From Nitrospirota bacterium (GTDB lineage Bacteria > Nitrospirota > Nitrospiria > JACQBZ01), in NCBI GenBank assembly GCA_016200255.1, contig JACQFA010000095.1:1-64000 (forward strand): a stretch of DNA of 64,000 bases, given 5' to 3'. Positions 55,596 through 64,000 of the stretch are shown one piece after another. The notes beneath the pieces are model-generated. The model was given only the letters and a program-made list of their open reading frames with translations, was not told where the DNA came from and made no database searches. A program made the translations under genes and the position numbers. Position 1 is the first letter of the stretch; each line of letters starts with the position of its first letter.

Positions 55596-55934
55596 CTACC
55601 TCGATGGGGGAATGGCCTGATCCGCCAGCGGCTTGACCGGCGGCGGAATCGTAACGGTCACGTCCCCTTTCACTCTCGTCTGGCAAGCCAGCCGGTAATC
55701 TCCATCCAATTGCTCCCGATCCAGAACTTCCTTTTCATCCACATCCATCTCCGAAAGCGCCGGGGCTCCACCGGAGCCGATCCGGACACGGCAGGTGCTG
55801 CAGGAAGCGACGCCGCCGCATTCGTGATTTAATTCCACGCCGAGCCGCCCGGCCGCCTCAAGTACGGTTTCGCCTTCCGATATCTCGCCACTTTTATTCT
55901 CGGGGAAAAACGTGATTTTGAACGTGCCAGCCAT
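55596..55934 (-). CDS. 2Fe-2S ferredoxin
   Basis: GVELNHECGGVASCSTCRVRIGSG...DYRLACQTRVKGDVTV. Confidence 0.92.
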   Translation of the reverse strand: MAGTFKITFFPENKSGEISEGETVLEAAGRLGVELNHECGGVASCSTCRVRIGSGGAPALSEMDVDEKEVLDREQLDGDYRLACQTRVKGDVTVTIPPPVKPLADQAIPPSR

Positions 55935-56094
55935 CTTCAACTTCCTTTCCGATTCTATTCGCATCCTCGTTTATGAATCTTTTATTATATACCGCCTCCG
56001 ACCGCATACGCCACTGATTCTGCGTCTTTCCACGATCGAAAATGGGGAAAGACGTTCTCCGTTCCATTTCCCGGACGAAAGCATCCTACACCCT

Positions 56095-56934
56095 TCAACT
56101 CACGACCTTGGGCTTAAGAAACATCTCCAGCGCCGTTTTCCATGGGCGCATGGTAAATCCGGCCTTATTGAGTTCCGTATTTTTTAACACCGAATAGGCC
56201 GGGCGTCGGGCCGGACGATGCAGTTCGTCAAACGTGATCGGCTCTATTTCTTTTTGAAGCCCTACAATTTTCAGGATCTCACGCCCATACTCAACCCAAT
56301 TGCATTCTCCCTCGCCTGAAACATGAACTATTTTATTCGAGAGACCTGTCCCAACTAAATGCCGAATCGCCTGTGCCAGATCCAGGGCACGGGTCGGGCT
56401 TCCCACCTTGTCTTTCACAAGACGGAGCACAGGTTGCGTCCTGGCCCATTCCTGAACACTGGCCACAAAGTTTTTCCGGCCCTCGCCATAAACCCAGGAG
56501 GTGCGGACGATCAACCAGCGACCCGCCCCCTCTTGCGCGACCTTCTCTCCGGCCAGCTTGGATTGTCCGTAGACGTTGATGGGATTCGTAGTGTCTGTTT
56601 CAAGATACGGCGTACCCCGGGTGCCGTCAAACACATAATCGGTGGAGATGTAAACCATGAGCGCGCCGGATCGCTTCGCCCCCTCCGCGACATGACGAGT
56701 GCCCTGCTCATTCACGAGGAAGGCCCGATCCGGCTCAAGCTCGCAGGCATCCACATCCGTCAGAGCCGCGGCATGAATCACCACGTCCGGCTTGAATTGA
56801 AGGATGGTCTGAGCAATGGCCGGCCGGGTGATGTCGTCCGTCTCACGGCTTCCGAGATGGAGATCACTGTCCCGGCAGACCTCGGCGACGGCCCGACCGA
56901 GCTGCCCGTTCCCCCCTGTAACAAAAATTCTCAT
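56095..56934 (-). CDS. rfbD: dTDP-4-dehydrorhamnose reductase
   Basis: MRIFVTGGNGQLGRAVAE; VIHAAALTDVDACELEPDRAFLVNEQGTRHVA; YISTDYVFDGT. Confidence 0.93.
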   Translation of the reverse strand: MRIFVTGGNGQLGRAVAEVCRDSDLHLGSRETDDITRPAIAQTILQFKPDVVIHAAALTDVDACELEPDRAFLVNEQGTRHVAEGAKRSGALMVYISTDYVFDGTRGTPYLETDTTNPINVYGQSKLAGEKVAQEGAGRWLIVRTSWVYGEGRKNFVASVQEWARTQPVLRLVKDKVGSPTRALDLAQAIRHLVGTGLSNKIVHVSGEGECNWVEYGREILKIVGLQKEIEPITFDELHRPARRPAYSVLKNTELNKAGFTMRPWKTALEMFLKPKVVS

Positions 56935-57938
56935 CCGTTTTCCCGTTTCGCATACATCCGGTCGTAGTATTTCTGAAACTCACCCGACTTAATCTTCTGC
57001 CACCAGGGCGCGTGTTCCTGATACCACCGGATGGTCTCTAGCAAATCGTCTTCAAAGACATGCCGGGCTTTGAAGCCCAATGCAGCGACTTTTCCACAAT
57101 CGAGTGCATACCGACGATCGTGGCCGGAGCGGTCCTTGACATATTGAATCAGTCCGACCGGCTTGCCCAATTCGTTTAAGATAAACCGGGTCAGCCCGAT
57201 GTTCGTTCTTTCGCTCCCCCCTCCGATGTTATAAACCTCGCCCGGCCGGCCCCGGTGAAGAACGAGATCAATCGCGGCGCAGTTGTCGATTACGTAAATC
57301 CAGTCCCGGATATTCTGTCCGTCTCCATAAAGAGGCAGCGGCTTGTCCTCAAGGGCATTGGTGATGAACAACGGAATCACCTTCTCCGGATACTGGTACG
57401 GCCCGAAATTGTTCGAGCTGCGGGTGATGATCGCAGGAAACCCATAGGTCCGGACGTAGGACTGGACCAGCAGATCACCGGCCGCCTTCGATGCCGCATA
57501 GGGACTGTTCGGATGGAGGGGCGACGCCTCCGTAAAGGCCCCGCGGTCTATGCTTCCATACACCTCATCCGTGCTGATCTGAATGTACCGTTCATGGTTG
57601 TTTCGTTTGGCCGCTTCCAAAAGCACATAGGTTCCGAAGACATCCGTCTGGATAAAACCGCCCGGCTCCAGGATCGAACGATCTACGTGCGTCTCGGCCG
57701 CAAAATTAAGGATCAGATCAGCCGCCTTGGCCAGAGGCTCCACCGCAGCCGGATCGCAAATATCGCCCTGAACGAACCGGTAGTTTGGATGGCTTTCGAT
57801 ATCCCGCAGGTTGTCGGGGTTCCCAGCATAGGTGAGCTTGTCCAGATTGATGATCTGATAATCCGGGTGCTCTCGGATCATATACCGGATGAAGTTGCTG
57901 CCGATAAAGCCGGCGCCGCCGGTGACGAGTAATTTCAT
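56931..57938 (-). CDS. rfbB: dTDP-glucose 4,6-dehydratase
   Basis: MKLLVTGGAGFIGSNFIRYMI; NFAAETHVDRSILEPGGFIQTDVFGTYVLLEA; STDEVYGSI; RDWIYVIDNCAAIDLVL. Confidence 0.96.
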   Translation of the reverse strand: MKLLVTGGAGFIGSNFIRYMIREHPDYQIINLDKLTYAGNPDNLRDIESHPNYRFVQGDICDPAAVEPLAKAADLILNFAAETHVDRSILEPGGFIQTDVFGTYVLLEAAKRNNHERYIQISTDEVYGSIDRGAFTEASPLHPNSPYAASKAAGDLLVQSYVRTYGFPAIITRSSNNFGPYQYPEKVIPLFITNALEDKPLPLYGDGQNIRDWIYVIDNCAAIDLVLHRGRPGEVYNIGGGSERTNIGLTRFILNELGKPVGLIQYVKDRSGHDRRYALDCGKVAALGFKARHVFEDDLLETIRWYQEHAPWWQKIKSGEFQKYYDRMYAKRENG

Positions 57939-58501
57939 AACCTCTCCTTAAAAATAAAACCGGTATCGGATTCTTTCAGGCGCGGATGGGCCGCGTCCTT
58001 TGCTGAGATGATCGGGTTTCGGATCGGCCAAGTGATCGCGATGTCCGGATCGTTCCAAACGATCCCGGCGTCCTGTTTCGCGGAGTATTCTTCGGTCACT
58101 TTGTAAAACAGGTCCGCCGTTTCGCTGAGGACGCAGAAACCGTGAGCAAAACCGGGCGGCACATAGAGCATCAGTCGATTGTCGGCCGAAAGCACCGCAC
58201 TCACCCACCGGCCGTAGGTCGGAGATCCGCGTCGGACGTCGACCGCGACATCAAAAACTTCCCCGCCCACGGCCCGGACAAGTTTTCCCTGGGCCATGGG
58301 ATCCTTTTGGTAATGCAGCCCTCTCAAAACAGCATGGGTCGATCGGGAGTAATTGTCCTGGACAAATCGCTCTTTTATACCGAATGCAGCGAATTCGGAA
58401 AACTTATAGACCTCCACGAAAAATCCGCGTTCATCTTGATGAACTTTAGGCTCAATCAAGATCACTGCCGGAATTAAAAGCCGCTCAAATTGAAAAGGCA
58501 T
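57935..58501 (-). CDS. rfbC: dTDP-4-dehydrorhamnose 3,5-epimerase
   Basis: ILIEPKVHQDERGFFVEVYK; FVQDNYSRSTHAVLRGLHYQKDPMAQGKLVRAVGGEVFDVAVDVRRGSPTYG. Confidence 0.95.
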   Translation of the reverse strand: MPFQFERLLIPAVILIEPKVHQDERGFFVEVYKFSEFAAFGIKERFVQDNYSRSTHAVLRGLHYQKDPMAQGKLVRAVGGEVFDVAVDVRRGSPTYGRWVSAVLSADNRLMLYVPPGFAHGFCVLSETADLFYKVTEEYSAKQDAGIVWNDPDIAITWPIRNPIISAKDAAHPRLKESDTGFIFKERL

Positions 58502-58509
58502 ACGCCTCC

Positions 58510-59244
58510 TTATAGGTTGTTGGCCCCTGTCTTGGCCACCAGTTGATTCGCCAGGAGAAGCGATTCAAAGGTTCCCGCATCGGTCCACCAACCTTCCAGT
58601 CCTTCCCAGGTCATCTCCCCGCGTTTGATATAGGCATTGTTCACGTCCGTGATCTCAAGCTCTCCACGCCCGGAAGGTTTTAGCGTCCTAATGATATCAA
58701 ACACCGTGCTATCGTACATGTAAATCCCCGTCACGGCATATGGGGACTTGGGCCGTTTGGGTTTTTCCTGAATTTTCACGATCCTTTTTCCCTTGAATAT
58801 CGGCACACCGAACCGTTCCGGGTCGGGCACCTCCTTGACCATGATCTTGGCTCCTCGGGGCTGCGTCTCGAAATCCTTCACGGCTTTGATGATATTCTTC
58901 TCGATGATGTTATCACCCAGGATGACGCAGAGTTTGTCGTTATCGCATAAAAATTCGGCCAGGCTCAATGCCTCAGCGATCCCCCCTTCCCCGTGCTGAT
59001 AGGTATAGTTCAGATGTTTCAGACCGAATTCCTTCCCATTTCCCAGGAGCTTCAGAAAATCACCGGCGCTGTTTCCCCCCGTCACGATCAATATGTCCCG
59101 AATGCCGGCTTTGATTAAAGCTTCAAGCGGATAATAGATCATCGGCTTATTATAAATCGGCAGAAGATGCTTGTTCGTTACTTTTGTTAACGGCGACAAA
59201 CGGCTCCCCAGCCCCCCCGCTAGAATCACTCCTTTCATATACAT
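58510..59244 (-). CDS. rfbA: Glucose-1-phosphate thymidylyltransferase (short form)
   Basis: MKGVILAGGLGSRLSPLTKVTNKHLLPIYNKPMIYYPLEALIKAGI; VILGDNIIE; TDAGTFESLLLANQLV. Confidence 0.92.
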   Translation of the reverse strand: MYMKGVILAGGLGSRLSPLTKVTNKHLLPIYNKPMIYYPLEALIKAGIRDILIVTGGNSAGDFLKLLGNGKEFGLKHLNYTYQHGEGGIAEALSLAEFLCDNDKLCVILGDNIIEKNIIKAVKDFETQPRGAKIMVKEVPDPERFGVPIFKGKRIVKIQEKPKRPKSPYAVTGIYMYDSTVFDIIRTLKPSGRGELEITDVNNAYIKRGEMTWEGLEGWWTDAGTFESLLLANQLVAKTGANNL

Positions 59245-59277
59245 CTCCCCATCATCTAATGAACCCTCGACTTGATG

Positions 59278-60975
59278 CTACTGGTCGATTCTATAGATCA
59301 CAAACGGCGTCGGTATTTTCGCACTTTCATAGACGCGGTGCCAGCCCTCCATCGTCTTCTTTTCGACCAATCCATCACGATCGGTATACTCAAAGTACTC
59401 CTTTAGTATCGGAGGGCTTGCGTAGTCTTCTTTGTGCAGCACGATCAGGCTGATTTTTCTTTTTTTGAGAAGGCCTCTGAATTCCGAAACATCCATTTCC
59501 GGAAGAGGGTCGTGCCGTGAAATCATCGCAACCTTGCCTTTAAAATCGGCGTGCCACAACGCTCCCCAGTAATGGACAGTCGGACGGAAAATAACGACGT
59601 CGTCTTCCTTCACGTTGTCTCTAAACCAATCCATCAGTTCATGTTCATCGTCCGGAAGATCGACCGAATGAATCAGCGGTGTTACATTTTTGGTCGCGGC
59701 CGCGTACGCGGCGACCGGCATTAAAAATAATGTTAATGCCATCGGGACAACCCGAGACACCCTGAAACGTAAATACCCGGATGGGACGCGGCGATCGATC
59801 TCTTTAAGGAATTCACTACCCCCGAATGCGCCGTAGGCCACGATGAGGGGCAGCAACGGCGTCAGATACCTCATCCCGGCATAGACCTTGAAAAACCACG
59901 AAAACGGAATAAAAAATATCGTGATGCCCGTCAGGGTGTAAACGACCCTCCTCTTATCCGGATCCCTCACGATCCCAAATGTGAAAAGAACCGCCAGGAG
60001 GAGACTGACGAATTGACTCCACAAAGGAGATCGTATCATGAATAGGTTCAGACTGTTTAACAGCAATCCGGCTTCGCCGATCAGACCGTTTATGGCCCTT
60101 CGTGCGATTTCAGAGTACGAATGGGTTTGAATATAAGAAAGCAGGGTCGGCATTTTTGTCGTCGAGAACGTGTGTTGATGCCAATTCAAGGTAAGTGCAT
60201 ATTTGTCTGAGAGCTCCCGAAGGCTGTTGATCCAGAAAATATTGGAGTTGTAATCATCATAAAGAAGGGCGTGGTAAACCACGATGTTCCGAATGAACAG
60301 CGGAGAAACCAACGCCAGGAATCCAAGAAAGAAATACCAGAAATATTTATTCTTCAGGATTTGGAATCGAAAGACAAACAGGCCGGATAGAAAAAAAACG
60401 GGGATCAGGAGAATTTCGGGTCCTTTGGTCATATAGGCAAGTCCGGACGACACCCCGGCCCATATCCAATACCGGTTATCACTCAGCCCCCTGATCATGA
60501 AGTACCATGCCGACAAAAAGAAAATCATCAGGAGGGTCTCGCAATCAACATGGGTGGATCGCTCCAAGTATGCGGCGTTAAAAACCATTAAGACCGAACC
60601 GAACTTGGCCGCCGCATCTCCGAACAGATCACGGATGACGAAGAACGAAATCAAAACGACGACCCATCCGACAATCAGTGTTGCCAATTTTGCCTCTGGA
60701 AAAAAGGAGAGGTCCCTCGATGCGAAAGGGGATAGAAATAATAAATAGAGAGGATGTTGCAGGGCAATCTTATATTCACCGGTCAAACAGAGCTTGATAA
60801 AGTTTAAAGCCCCGCCGTGCTCTTTAATGAACAGGGCGCCTTCCAAGTAAGACCCCGTATCATCAAATGAAGGATCAACCTCCTCATTCATTTTATAAGA
60901 TCCGATCAATAAGAAGGTGACGCTTAACAAAACCACGAAGACGATGGTGTGCAAACGATCCGATGGCATCATCAT
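59278..60975 (-). CDS. GT39/ArnT-like membrane glycosyltransferase
   Basis: 565 aa multi-TM; SYKMNEEVDPSFDDTGSYLEGALFIKEHGG; WYFMIRGLSDNRYWIWAGVSSGLAYMTKGPEILLIPVFFL. Confidence 0.8.
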   Translation of the reverse strand: MMMPSDRLHTIVFVVLLSVTFLLIGSYKMNEEVDPSFDDTGSYLEGALFIKEHGGALNFIKLCLTGEYKIALQHPLYLLFLSPFASRDLSFFPEAKLATLIVGWVVVLISFFVIRDLFGDAAAKFGSVLMVFNAAYLERSTHVDCETLLMIFFLSAWYFMIRGLSDNRYWIWAGVSSGLAYMTKGPEILLIPVFFLSGLFVFRFQILKNKYFWYFFLGFLALVSPLFIRNIVVYHALLYDDYNSNIFWINSLRELSDKYALTLNWHQHTFSTTKMPTLLSYIQTHSYSEIARRAINGLIGEAGLLLNSLNLFMIRSPLWSQFVSLLLAVLFTFGIVRDPDKRRVVYTLTGITIFFIPFSWFFKVYAGMRYLTPLLPLIVAYGAFGGSEFLKEIDRRVPSGYLRFRVSRVVPMALTLFLMPVAAYAAATKNVTPLIHSVDLPDDEHELMDWFRDNVKEDDVVIFRPTVHYWGALWHADFKGKVAMISRHDPLPEMDVSEFRGLLKKRKISLIVLHKEDYASPPILKEYFEYTDRDGLVEKKTMEGWHRVYESAKIPTPFVIYRIDQ

Positions 60976-61736
60976 TTGACCCCGGTTTGCTCATTCGGAA
61001 ACAGCCTTGAACTCACCAGCCCCATCTTCGCCAGACGAAATTGGAGACCTGTCTTTAGACAACCCAGACCGTACTGGATGCTGCGGCTCAAGTTGATGGA
61101 TGAGGCCTCCGGAAAATATTTCGTTGGACAGCTCACTTCGGCGATGGTATGGCCGAACCACAGGATCTGAGCCAGCATCTGGTTATCAAACACAAAATCA
61201 TCCGAATTGTAATCGATCGGCAGCTGTTTCAGAAGCGGGCGCGAAAAAGCCCTGTATCCTGTGTGATATTCGGAAAGCTTGGCCCCCGTTAGAATATTTT
61301 CGACTAAAGTCAGGAAGCGGTTGGGAATGTACTTCCAGAGTGGCATGCCCCCTTTCAGCGCATATCCCCCTAAAATTCTCGATCCCAAGACGCAAGGATA
61401 AAGACCATTTCCAATCATCGACACCATGGCCGGAATCAGCCTGGGTGTATATTGATAATCCGGATGGACCATGACGATAATGTCACCCTGTTCCTCTAAA
61501 GCAAGCTTGTAGCATGTTTTCTGATTTCCGCCGTAGCCTTTGTTGGTGGTATGGGTAATGACTCTTACATTCTTGAGACTCTTTGCAATCTCCGTGGTCT
61601 TGTCCTGACTGCCGTCGTCGACAAGGATCACAAGATCGACGAGGTTCTCCTCCATCACCTCCTCATACGTCTTGCGCAACGTCTTTTCCGCATTGTACGC
61701 CGGCATCACCACAATTACTTTTTTTTCCTTAAACAT
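60972..61736 (-). CDS. GT2 glycosyltransferase (DPM1-like)
   Basis: KKVIVVMPAYNAEKTLRKTYEEVMEENLVDLVILVDDGSQDKTTEIAKSL; MVHPDYQYTPRLIPAMV. Confidence 0.9.
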   Translation of the reverse strand: MFKEKKVIVVMPAYNAEKTLRKTYEEVMEENLVDLVILVDDGSQDKTTEIAKSLKNVRVITHTTNKGYGGNQKTCYKLALEEQGDIIVMVHPDYQYTPRLIPAMVSMIGNGLYPCVLGSRILGGYALKGGMPLWKYIPNRFLTLVENILTGAKLSEYHTGYRAFSRPLLKQLPIDYNSDDFVFDNQMLAQILWFGHTIAEVSCPTKYFPEASSINLSRSIQYGLGCLKTGLQFRLAKMGLVSSRLFPNEQTGVK

Positions 61737-61762
61737 GTCCCTCCCCGATCGGTTGCGGTGTT

Positions 61763-63001
61763 TCAGACACGTTGGACATGGGTCCCTCCTAAAAGTTCGG
61801 CGTAGACCTCCACCGACTCACGGGCCATTCGCTCGAGACTCAGTTCTTCCAAAGCTTTCTTCCGATTGGCGTGTCCATAGCGCTCTCGCAATCGGGGGTC
61901 TGCTAAAAGATCGGATAGGGCGTCGGCCAGAGATTGCGGATCACCCGGCGGAACCACGAGGCCGTTTGTTCCGTGAATCACCACCTCCGGCGACCCTCCG
62001 CCCGATGTGGTGACGATCGGCAGCCCCGCCGCCATCCCTTCGAGAAGCACATTGGCCAGATTTTCATACAGCGACGGGACCACGAGGACATCCCCCAACC
62101 CGTAAATCCGGGCGACATCGTGATGCTTGATGTTGCCGATGAAGCGGAACGATTCCCGAATCCCGTTCCGGTCGGCGATCTGCTCCATATACGCCTGCAT
62201 CGAACCGCCCCCGGGCGCCGACTCGGAGTCCGCCCCGGCAAAAACGAACCTTGTATTTGGAAATCGACGGACGACCCCGACCGCGGCCTCGGCCAGAATG
62301 TGAACGCCCTTTCGGAACTCGAGCCGCCCGACATACAGCACCGTGGACGATCCTTCAACTCCGTATTCGCGTCGAAGTTCCAGATCGGCCCCGGGCTTGA
62401 ACTGGTCAGCATTCACCCCGGGATAGATCACACGGCAAAGTCCATGGACGCCGACACGCCGACCCATCAGGTTCATAATATCTCGGCTTGGGAAGATAAA
62501 CGCGCGGCACCGGCGCACGGGCGTATTCTCGACCCACCAGTCAATCGCACGGTTAATCCGCATCCGGGGGCCGTTCCGGCAGGCCGGGCCGCAATTCAAT
62601 TCGTCCACCAGCCATCGCGGCATCGAGAACCGAACGACATACGGCGTCCGCCCCAGAAAGCTGTACGCCAGCCCCTCGCCGCGGTAATCCGGAAACTGGA
62701 TTACCTCGATCCCCTGCTCGTGAATCAACCGACCAAGAAGCCGATTCACCCGAATACTGTAGAAAATATTATTGACGGAGCGTCCAAGTCCGGCCAGATC
62801 ATAACGCGGCCTCGGCACGCGATAAACTGTCACCGGGCCGTCGGCATGAGGCCCGATGGTTTTCCCATGCGAAGTGCTGGAGACGACTGTAACCCGGTGA
62901 CCGAGCACCGACAGGGCGTGGGCCAGCTTATAGACGTAGCTCCCCAGCCCGCCGAAATCCGTTTCCGGGGGATATTCGGCCGAAATTAATGCGATTTTCA
63001 T
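61763..63001 (-). CDS. GT4 glycosyltransferase
   Basis: MKIALISAEYPPETDFGGLGSYVYKLAHALSVLGHRVTVV; VLYVGRLEFRKGVHILAEAA; PSLYENLANVLLEGMAAGLPIVTTSGGGSPEVV. Confidence 0.9.
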   Translation of the reverse strand: MKIALISAEYPPETDFGGLGSYVYKLAHALSVLGHRVTVVSSTSHGKTIGPHADGPVTVYRVPRPRYDLAGLGRSVNNIFYSIRVNRLLGRLIHEQGIEVIQFPDYRGEGLAYSFLGRTPYVVRFSMPRWLVDELNCGPACRNGPRMRINRAIDWWVENTPVRRCRAFIFPSRDIMNLMGRRVGVHGLCRVIYPGVNADQFKPGADLELRREYGVEGSSTVLYVGRLEFRKGVHILAEAAVGVVRRFPNTRFVFAGADSESAPGGGSMQAYMEQIADRNGIRESFRFIGNIKHHDVARIYGLGDVLVVPSLYENLANVLLEGMAAGLPIVTTSGGGSPEVVIHGTNGLVVPPGDPQSLADALSDLLADPRLRERYGHANRKKALEELSLERMARESVEVYAELLGGTHVQRV

Positions 63002-63056
63002 ATCATGCTTACCGTATATCTTTCTAAACGTGGAGCTGGATAGACGCACCGACTTA

Positions 63057-63620
63057 CTATTTATTTGAGTAGGTGCCACCAAACCAAGTAAGGGAAGGCT
63101 GACGATCGCAACTGGTAACGGATGACGAACTGCAGAGAGCTTGATTTTGAAATACGGTTGCGCTGTTGCCTGCCGCTTTGGCCTGAAAATGCAAGGTCAC
63201 AACGGTACCGGTGCCAGTGACGCCCGACGTCTGTCCCGAAACGCCCGCGATCAACCGGTCGCTCCGCGCCGCAACGGCGTATGTCACGTTCCCGGACTTT
63301 TCGAAGAAATCTCCGGCGGTATAGCTGACATAGGTTAAAACGGCGGGGTCGAAGGTCAGATCAAACGCGGCGCCGAAGATCGAGTCCGTCACACCGTTGG
63401 CATTTACGATCAGATCGAGATTGCCGCCGCTAACGTTGCCGCTGAGACCGATCGTATTTGCACCTGGACTGGCCGAGTCGGGCGTGAAGGTTGCCGACGC
63501 AGAAGGCGTTTTGGAACCCCCGCCGCCTCCGCCGCACCCGGCCAGCCCAAGCCCCATGCCGAATATCAAGACGAGCAGCAGCGACGCCAACCGGGATATT
63601 TTGAAAGGCTCCGTCATCAC
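63057..63620 (-). CDS. Cohesin-like-domain lipoprotein
   Basis: Lipobox GLGLAGCGGGGGG; NLDLIVNANGVTDSIFGAAFDLTFDPAVLTYVSYTAGDFFEKSG...GTVVTLHFQAKAAG. Confidence 0.7.
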   Translation of the reverse strand: MMTEPFKISRLASLLLVLIFGMGLGLAGCGGGGGGSKTPSASATFTPDSASPGANTIGLSGNVSGGNLDLIVNANGVTDSIFGAAFDLTFDPAVLTYVSYTAGDFFEKSGNVTYAVAARSDRLIAGVSGQTSGVTGTGTVVTLHFQAKAAGNSATVFQNQALCSSSSVTSCDRQPSLTWFGGTYSNK

Positions 63621-64000
63621 AGACTCTTTCCAAAGTTGTCCATGAACAGTGAGAGATCAACCGAATCGATCGTTCCGCTGCCGTCCAGATCACAGGCGGC
63701 GCACCAGTTCGACGCGCCCACACTGGAACCCATCGCCAGACTAAAGGTCACCAGGTCATAGCCGTCCAGGCGATTAATCGACGGCGCGGTCGTGTCGGCA
63801 TCCCCCGTCGCCATCCTGACCAGCACCACATAATTGGTATTATCAGGATAGGCCGGACCGGCGTAGCCCGAAGCGAGGGGACCTCCCAACGTCACGGAAC
63901 CGGCATTGAAGGGACGGGAATAAAGCTTGAGCGAACCGCTGCCGCCGTTCACGCTCACGCCGATATTGCGGCCGGTATCGGTCCATTGCTGCGCCGGTCC
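63617..64000 (-). CDS. Protein with C-terminal dockerin-like segment (partial, N-terminus beyond window)
   Basis: Open frame to window edge (GPAQQWTDTGRNIGVSVNGGSGSLKL...); C-terminal RLDGYDLVTFSLAMGSS...CDLDGSGTIDSVDLSLFMDNFGKSL with Ca-loop DLDGSGTIDSVDL; 4-bp overlap with next gene. Confidence 0.65.
   Translation of the reverse strand, partial: GPAQQWTDTGRNIGVSVNGGSGSLKLYSRPFNAGSVTLGGPLASGYAGPAYPDNTNYVVLVRMATGDADTTAPSINRLDGYDLVTFSLAMGSSVGASNWCAACDLDGSGTIDSVDLSLFMDNFGKSL

Overview
The window is a bacterial chromosomal segment, densely coding, with no tRNA, rRNA, CRISPR array or transposase that I could see. It has four parts. (1) 1-17.9 kb is metabolic and housekeeping: partial aldehyde dehydrogenase, acetolactate synthase-type ThDP enzyme, class II fumarase, an ATP-grasp-like gene abutting a KamA-family aminomutase, a rubrerythrin / CCG Fe-S protein / DUF3501 run, Mrp/ApbC, and a CbbQ-CbbO (NorQ-NorD)-type AAA+/VWA pair. 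(2) 17.9-25.6 kb (minus strand) holds exopolysaccharide initiation, export and regulation genes: sugar transferase, beta-barrel, AMIN/poly-export lipoprotein, degenerate GGDEF protein, sigma-54 enhancer-binding protein. (3) 25.8-33.8 kb (plus strand) has a sigma-54-like promoter and two tandem GEMM-type cyclic-dinucleotide riboswitches, each followed by its own intrinsic terminator. These precede an FN3-repeat surface protein, then an FN3/GH-A glycosidase fusion and a RIFT-barrel-like secreted enzyme. (4) 33.8-63 kb (minus strand) is a ~29 kb, mostly tightly packed polysaccharide biosynthesis run: glycosyltransferases, two asparagine-synthase-like genes, acyltransferase, O-antigen ligase, flippase, radical SAM/SPASM plus ferredoxin, and rfbDBCA. 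It is preceded by a cohesin-like lipoprotein and a dockerin-like gene. The most interesting signals are the tandem riboswitches with A at the specificity position (predicted cGAMP-type), a shared 'GGCGMVRPG.GKPPGPGQ.AD' + TM + basic C-terminal signal that occurs once terminally and once internally in a fused ORF, an in-frame amber codon in a DUF1059 gene, and a REP-like in-frame insertion in a Fe-S protein. All calls come from reading the sequence and supplied translations. No database search was run.
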